A stretch of 64,000 nt of DNA from Prunus persica (lineage: Eukaryota; Streptophyta; Magnoliopsida; Rosales; Rosaceae): assembly GCF_000346465.2 (NCBI RefSeq), contig NC_034014.1:6268507-6332506 (forward strand), read 5' to 3'. The position numbers and the translations under genes are program-made. Below are positions 61,040-64,000 of the stretch, piece by piece. The notes under the pieces were generated by a model. The model saw only the letters and a list, made by a program, of their open reading frames with translations, ran no database searches and had not been told where the DNA came from. The first letter of the stretch is position 1; each line of letters begins with the position of its first letter.

Positions 61040-62230
61040 CAATCTTGGGGGCAGCAATATTCCTAATTAATAATCATCTCTTGGCTTGCTTGGCTTGGCT
61101 TGACTTGTTTGGCTTGGTTTGTTGGGCATTGTTCTATTAGTGTTAACCGAGACATTTGGGGCATGTTTGTTACACCGTGCAAGCTTAGACTAGCTTGGCT
61201 AAAGTTTTATCCAATGTTTGTTTCACCATGTTCTAATTTTAAATGGGATTAACTAATATTGGGCCCACCAAAAACACATCCTTAGGTGTTCTTAGCTAAA
61301 CCCGTCTGGAGAGGAGGGACTAACAGTCCCGACGACCCAAGCAACTAGCAACCATACCCAATCGCCCCACAACCAACAACCAACCAAGCAGCAGCCCCAA
61401 CCATCCGCCACGACCACCGGCCACGACCACAAGCCACAGCCACCAGCCACAGCCACCCAAGAAGGAGATGACAGAATAGAACAGGAAGAGAAGAGAATAG
61501 AAAATTTTCTAAAAACAAAACAGAGAAGAGGAGAGAAATTGGAGAAGAAGAGATGAGAGAAATTTTTTGAAAAAAAAATAGAGAAGAAGAAAGAAAATGA
61601 AGGAGAAGAGGAAAGAAAATGGAGGAGAGGAGGAGAGAAAATTTTAGGGAAAAAAAAAAGATGGGAGAAATTTTTTGAAAAGAAAAGAAAAGTAGATGAA
61701 AGAAGAGGAGAGAAAATGGAGAAGAAGAAGATAAAAGAGATGTAGAGGGGAGAAGAAGAAAGAGATGCAGAGAGGTTCGTCCAAAATGAAAAAAAATGAG
61801 CAGAGAGGAAGAAAGAGATGGAGAGAGAAGAAAAATCAAAAAAATATTAAAAAATCTTACTTTTCAAAAAAAAAAAAAAAAAGTCCTAGTCCAATCAAAC
61901 ATACACCAAATGCTGTACAAGTGTTATCCAACTTATGTCCGGCCAAGCCAATCCAAGACAGTACCAATACTTAATTCAGTCCATAACAATCCCCCGTACC
62001 AAACAACCCCTTGACTCGTTGAAGCCCTCAACCTTGTGAGAAGGGACCAGAGCTATGCCAACCCACCTCCAAGCTACAGCATGCAATCTTGTACACAGCT
62101 ATATCCCTAGCAACAATTGGGGTGGGAGGCACAAGATACACCATGGCAACAATGGGAGCAAATCACAGCCATCGTCTATGTTGAGCACAATGTGAGTTGG
62201 AGATTAAGGTTTGGCATGTGCGTGCCAACC
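60788..62230 (+). pseudogene. NPF pseudogene (exons 2 and 3), disrupted
   Basis: Exon 2-like sequence (60788-60990) gives GGW...SN, then after a frameshift VYLIQEFNVKSIDAAQISN and FPVI followed by TGA where Gly is expected. The donor GTAACA is kept at 60991. A (TA)n run and the intron phrase CTTGGCTTGCTTGGC follow. Exon 3 starts near 61132 (GIVLLVLTETF) and is split by an 852-bp insertion at 61159-62010. It resumes at 62011 (with SLKPSTL in a shifted frame, GTRYTMATMGAN), lacks the piece before TAIVYVE, and is cut at 62230 by a Harbinger element. Non-functional. Confidence 0.85.
61159..62010. mobile_element. Tourist/Harbinger-like insertion in the NPF pseudogene (852 bp)
   Basis: Left end GGGCATGTTTGTTACACC; reverse complement of right end GGGGTTGTTTGGTAC. 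TTG flanks both sides (61156-61158, 62011-62013). Removing one TTG and the insert gives ACATTTGACTCG, matching ACATTTAACTCG in the paralogue at 47569. Three-base duplication and GGG...TGTTTGG ends fit a Tourist-like element. The interior 61440-61860 is purine-rich and non-coding. Confidence 0.75.
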
Positions 62231-62233
62231 TAA

Positions 62234-64000
62234 GAGCATCTCCACCTCAAAGGGCTAAGGTTAAGACAAGGGCAAGGCAAGGGCTCCTACTATTCATGTG
62301 AATAGTGGCTGCTACTATTCATTATACTTTATTTCATATTTTTGTATACTTTAAACCATTAATTTTGATAATTTTTTGTAATGAATTTTCAGATAAGATT
62401 TTTGGTTGCCACGTGTCCATCATTTTTCAGAAAAGATTTTCGGATGAGAATCTCAGTTGCCACGTGTCTTGTTCCAGATAAAATTTTCGGATATTCATTA
62501 AAAAAATTATAATATCAGATTTCAAATAAGATTTTCACCCTCTAAAATTGTGTCACGTGTCCCATGTCAGATAAGATTTTCATATACTTTTAAAAAATTA
62601 TAATCTCATATTTCAGATAAGATTTTCAGATATTTTAAAAAAAATTATAATATCAAATTTCAAATCAGATTTTCGCCCTCTAAAATTATGTCACGTGTCC
62701 CATGTCAGATAAGATTTTCAGATATTTTTAAAAAATTATAATCTCAGATTTCAGATAAGATTTTCACTCTCTAAAATTGTGCCACATGTCATCTCTATCT
62801 TCTGAATCCTTCTATAAAACTACACCATCAACTCATACCTCTCACATCATCTCTTATTTATTCCTTCATTTCTCAGATTTTACAAAACATATTCTACTCT
62901 CAATGTCAAACTTGAGGAGGGTGTTGAAGAGGCAATAGAAAGAAGAGGAAGAAATCCGGCACAGACGTGCTGATGAAGATCAGGAGGCTGATAAAGAAGA
63001 GGAAGAAATGCTCGCAGCAGCGGTGTGTATGCTTAATCAATAAAGGCAACACCACCGTCGTCGTGCCCCAAATGTGGACAAAGGTAGGGAGTCTCGAGGT
63101 AAGAATCTCTCGGAAGATTACTTTATCCCAAATTTGTTATATCATGTTGCTAAGTTTCAAGAGAGATATAAAATGCAGCCACATTTGTTCCAAAAAATCA
63201 TGCATGATATTTGTAATTACGATACATACTTCATTCAAAAGTATGATGTTGTTGGAGTTTTGGGTCTTCTCCCCGAGCAAAAACTTACAGCTGCTTTGCG
63301 AATGCTTGCTTATGGGGCATCTGCAGAGCAGGTGAATGAGATTGCAAGGATGGGAAAATCAACTATCCTAGAGTGCTTGGTAAGATTCTGTGATGCAGTG
63401 AAAAATTTGTACACGAGAGAGTACCTTCGCAAACCCACGCCGAGGGACCTACAAAGGCTTCTACAAAAAGCTGAGGCTCGAGGTTTCCTAGGAATGATTG
63501 GAAGCATCGATTGCATGCACTGACAGTGGAAGAATTGTCCTACTGCTTGGCAAGGAGAGTACGGGAATTGGAAGGGCCAAAAAAATATAATTTTGGTGGC
63601 CGTAGCTTCATTCGACTGTTTGGTTTGGCATGCCTTCTTCAAGGTTGCTTGATCTCAGAATGACCTCAATGTCCTTGGTCAATCCCCGGTGTTCGACCAG
63701 GTATTGCGAGGTCATTCTCCCCAGATCACGTACCAAATCAACAATACCGTATACTCTAGTGCGTACTACTTTGCCGATGGAATTTATCCTAGGTGGATGA
63801 CATTCGTGAAAACAATTCCTAATCCCCAATCCGATAAGGAAACAAGCTTTGCTGGCTTTTAAGAAGGTTACAGGAAAGAAGTGGAAAGGTGTTTCGGTAT
63901 CTTGCAAGCTCGTTTGACAATTATTAGGAGTGCTGCTCGGATGCTAGATGAGGAGGTGCTGCGGAGCATTATGATGACTTGCATCATCCTTCACAATATG
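62234..64000 (+). mobile_element. PIF/Harbinger element 3, cut by window end
   Basis: Starts GAGCATCTCCACCTCAAAGG directly after TAA (62231-62233), with ACTATTCATGTGAATAGTGG close to the end as in elements 1 and 2. Subterminal AGATAAGATTTTC units follow (62390-62770), then the transposase. The other end is outside the window. Confidence 0.85.
62903..64000 (+). pseudogene. Harbinger transposase, element 3 (multiple stops, partial)
   Basis: Same family as the transposases at 35624 and 38128: RGKNLSEDYFIPNL, MHDICNYDTYF, EQVNEIARMGKSTILE, IGSIDCMH (first Asp), SQNDLNVLGQSPVF (second Asp) and VERCFGILQARL (Glu). It is broken by an early TAG (about 62935), a frameshift in the first 60 codons, TGA in place of Trp after CMH (63521-63523), TGA near 63648 and TAA near 63859. 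More decayed than the other two copies. Continues past 64000. Confidence 0.88.

Noticed and set aside
61345..61839. 164-codon minus-strand open frame
   Set aside because: Same cause: Ser/Leu/Phe-only product opposite a GA-rich tract inside a Tourist-like insertion.

Overview
The window is nuclear DNA of a flowering plant. The genes have GT-AG introns, plant-specific families occur (restorer-like PPR, cytosolic ascorbate peroxidase, MPK3-type MAP kinase, NPF transporter), the intergenic DNA is AT-rich, and class I and II plant transposons are dense. The gene sequences look like a woody eudicot, and Rosaceae is my best guess; that is inference from memory of the families, not a search. Two runs of exactly 100 N (50640-50739, 59759-59858) mark a draft assembly.

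Three genes read as complete once their introns are removed: a cytosolic ascorbate peroxidase (20760-22857, nine coding exons, 250 aa), an MPK3-type MAP kinase (30933-32855, six exons, 370 aa) and an NRT1/PTR-family transporter closest to the NPF2 nitrate-excretion (NAXT) type (42383-46249, four exons, 554 aa). A restorer-of-fertility-like PPR gene (1309-8169) is broken by a 1-nt frameshift and by a young, intact Ty1/copia element (2013-7054). Truncated relatives of the PPR gene (59488-59758) and of the NPF gene (47539-47991, 60788-62230) lie further right.

Layout. 1-9.1 kb: PPR gene with copia insertion. 9.6-13.6 kb: palindrome-rich repeats, a UbiB/ABC1-kinase fragment, and a roughly 0.9-kb tandem duplication full of short palindromes built on TATAGCCG/CGGCTATA, bracketed by inverted copies of a CAGTGGCGG-ended element. 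14.3-20.0 kb: foldback elements, SINE-like pieces, a Pack-MULE carrying part of a BAM/CLAVATA1-class receptor kinase, and a hAT MITE. 20-23 kb: APX. 24.2-28.6 kb: two long LTR-like sequences in inverted orientation. 30.9-33.2 kb: MPK3. 33.6-41.6 kb: two full PIF/Harbinger elements of one family, head to head, with TAA at left flank, junction and right flank. 42.4-48 kb: NPF gene with a copia fragment and nested hAT MITE in intron 1, then a pseudogene. 50.1-57.0 kb: a non-autonomous MULE-like element, then a 6-kb MULE with a mudrA-type transposase gene. 57-64 kb: a duplicated, decayed PPR/NPF neighbourhood and a third, broken Harbinger copy running off the end.

The functional genes are not a pathway or operon. 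APX (peroxide removal) and MPK3 (stress signalling) are both stress-related, but being neighbours proves nothing in a plant genome. The most notable content is the mobile-element biology: target-site duplications, capture of gene fragments, nested insertions and a tandem Harbinger dimer that can be read base by base.
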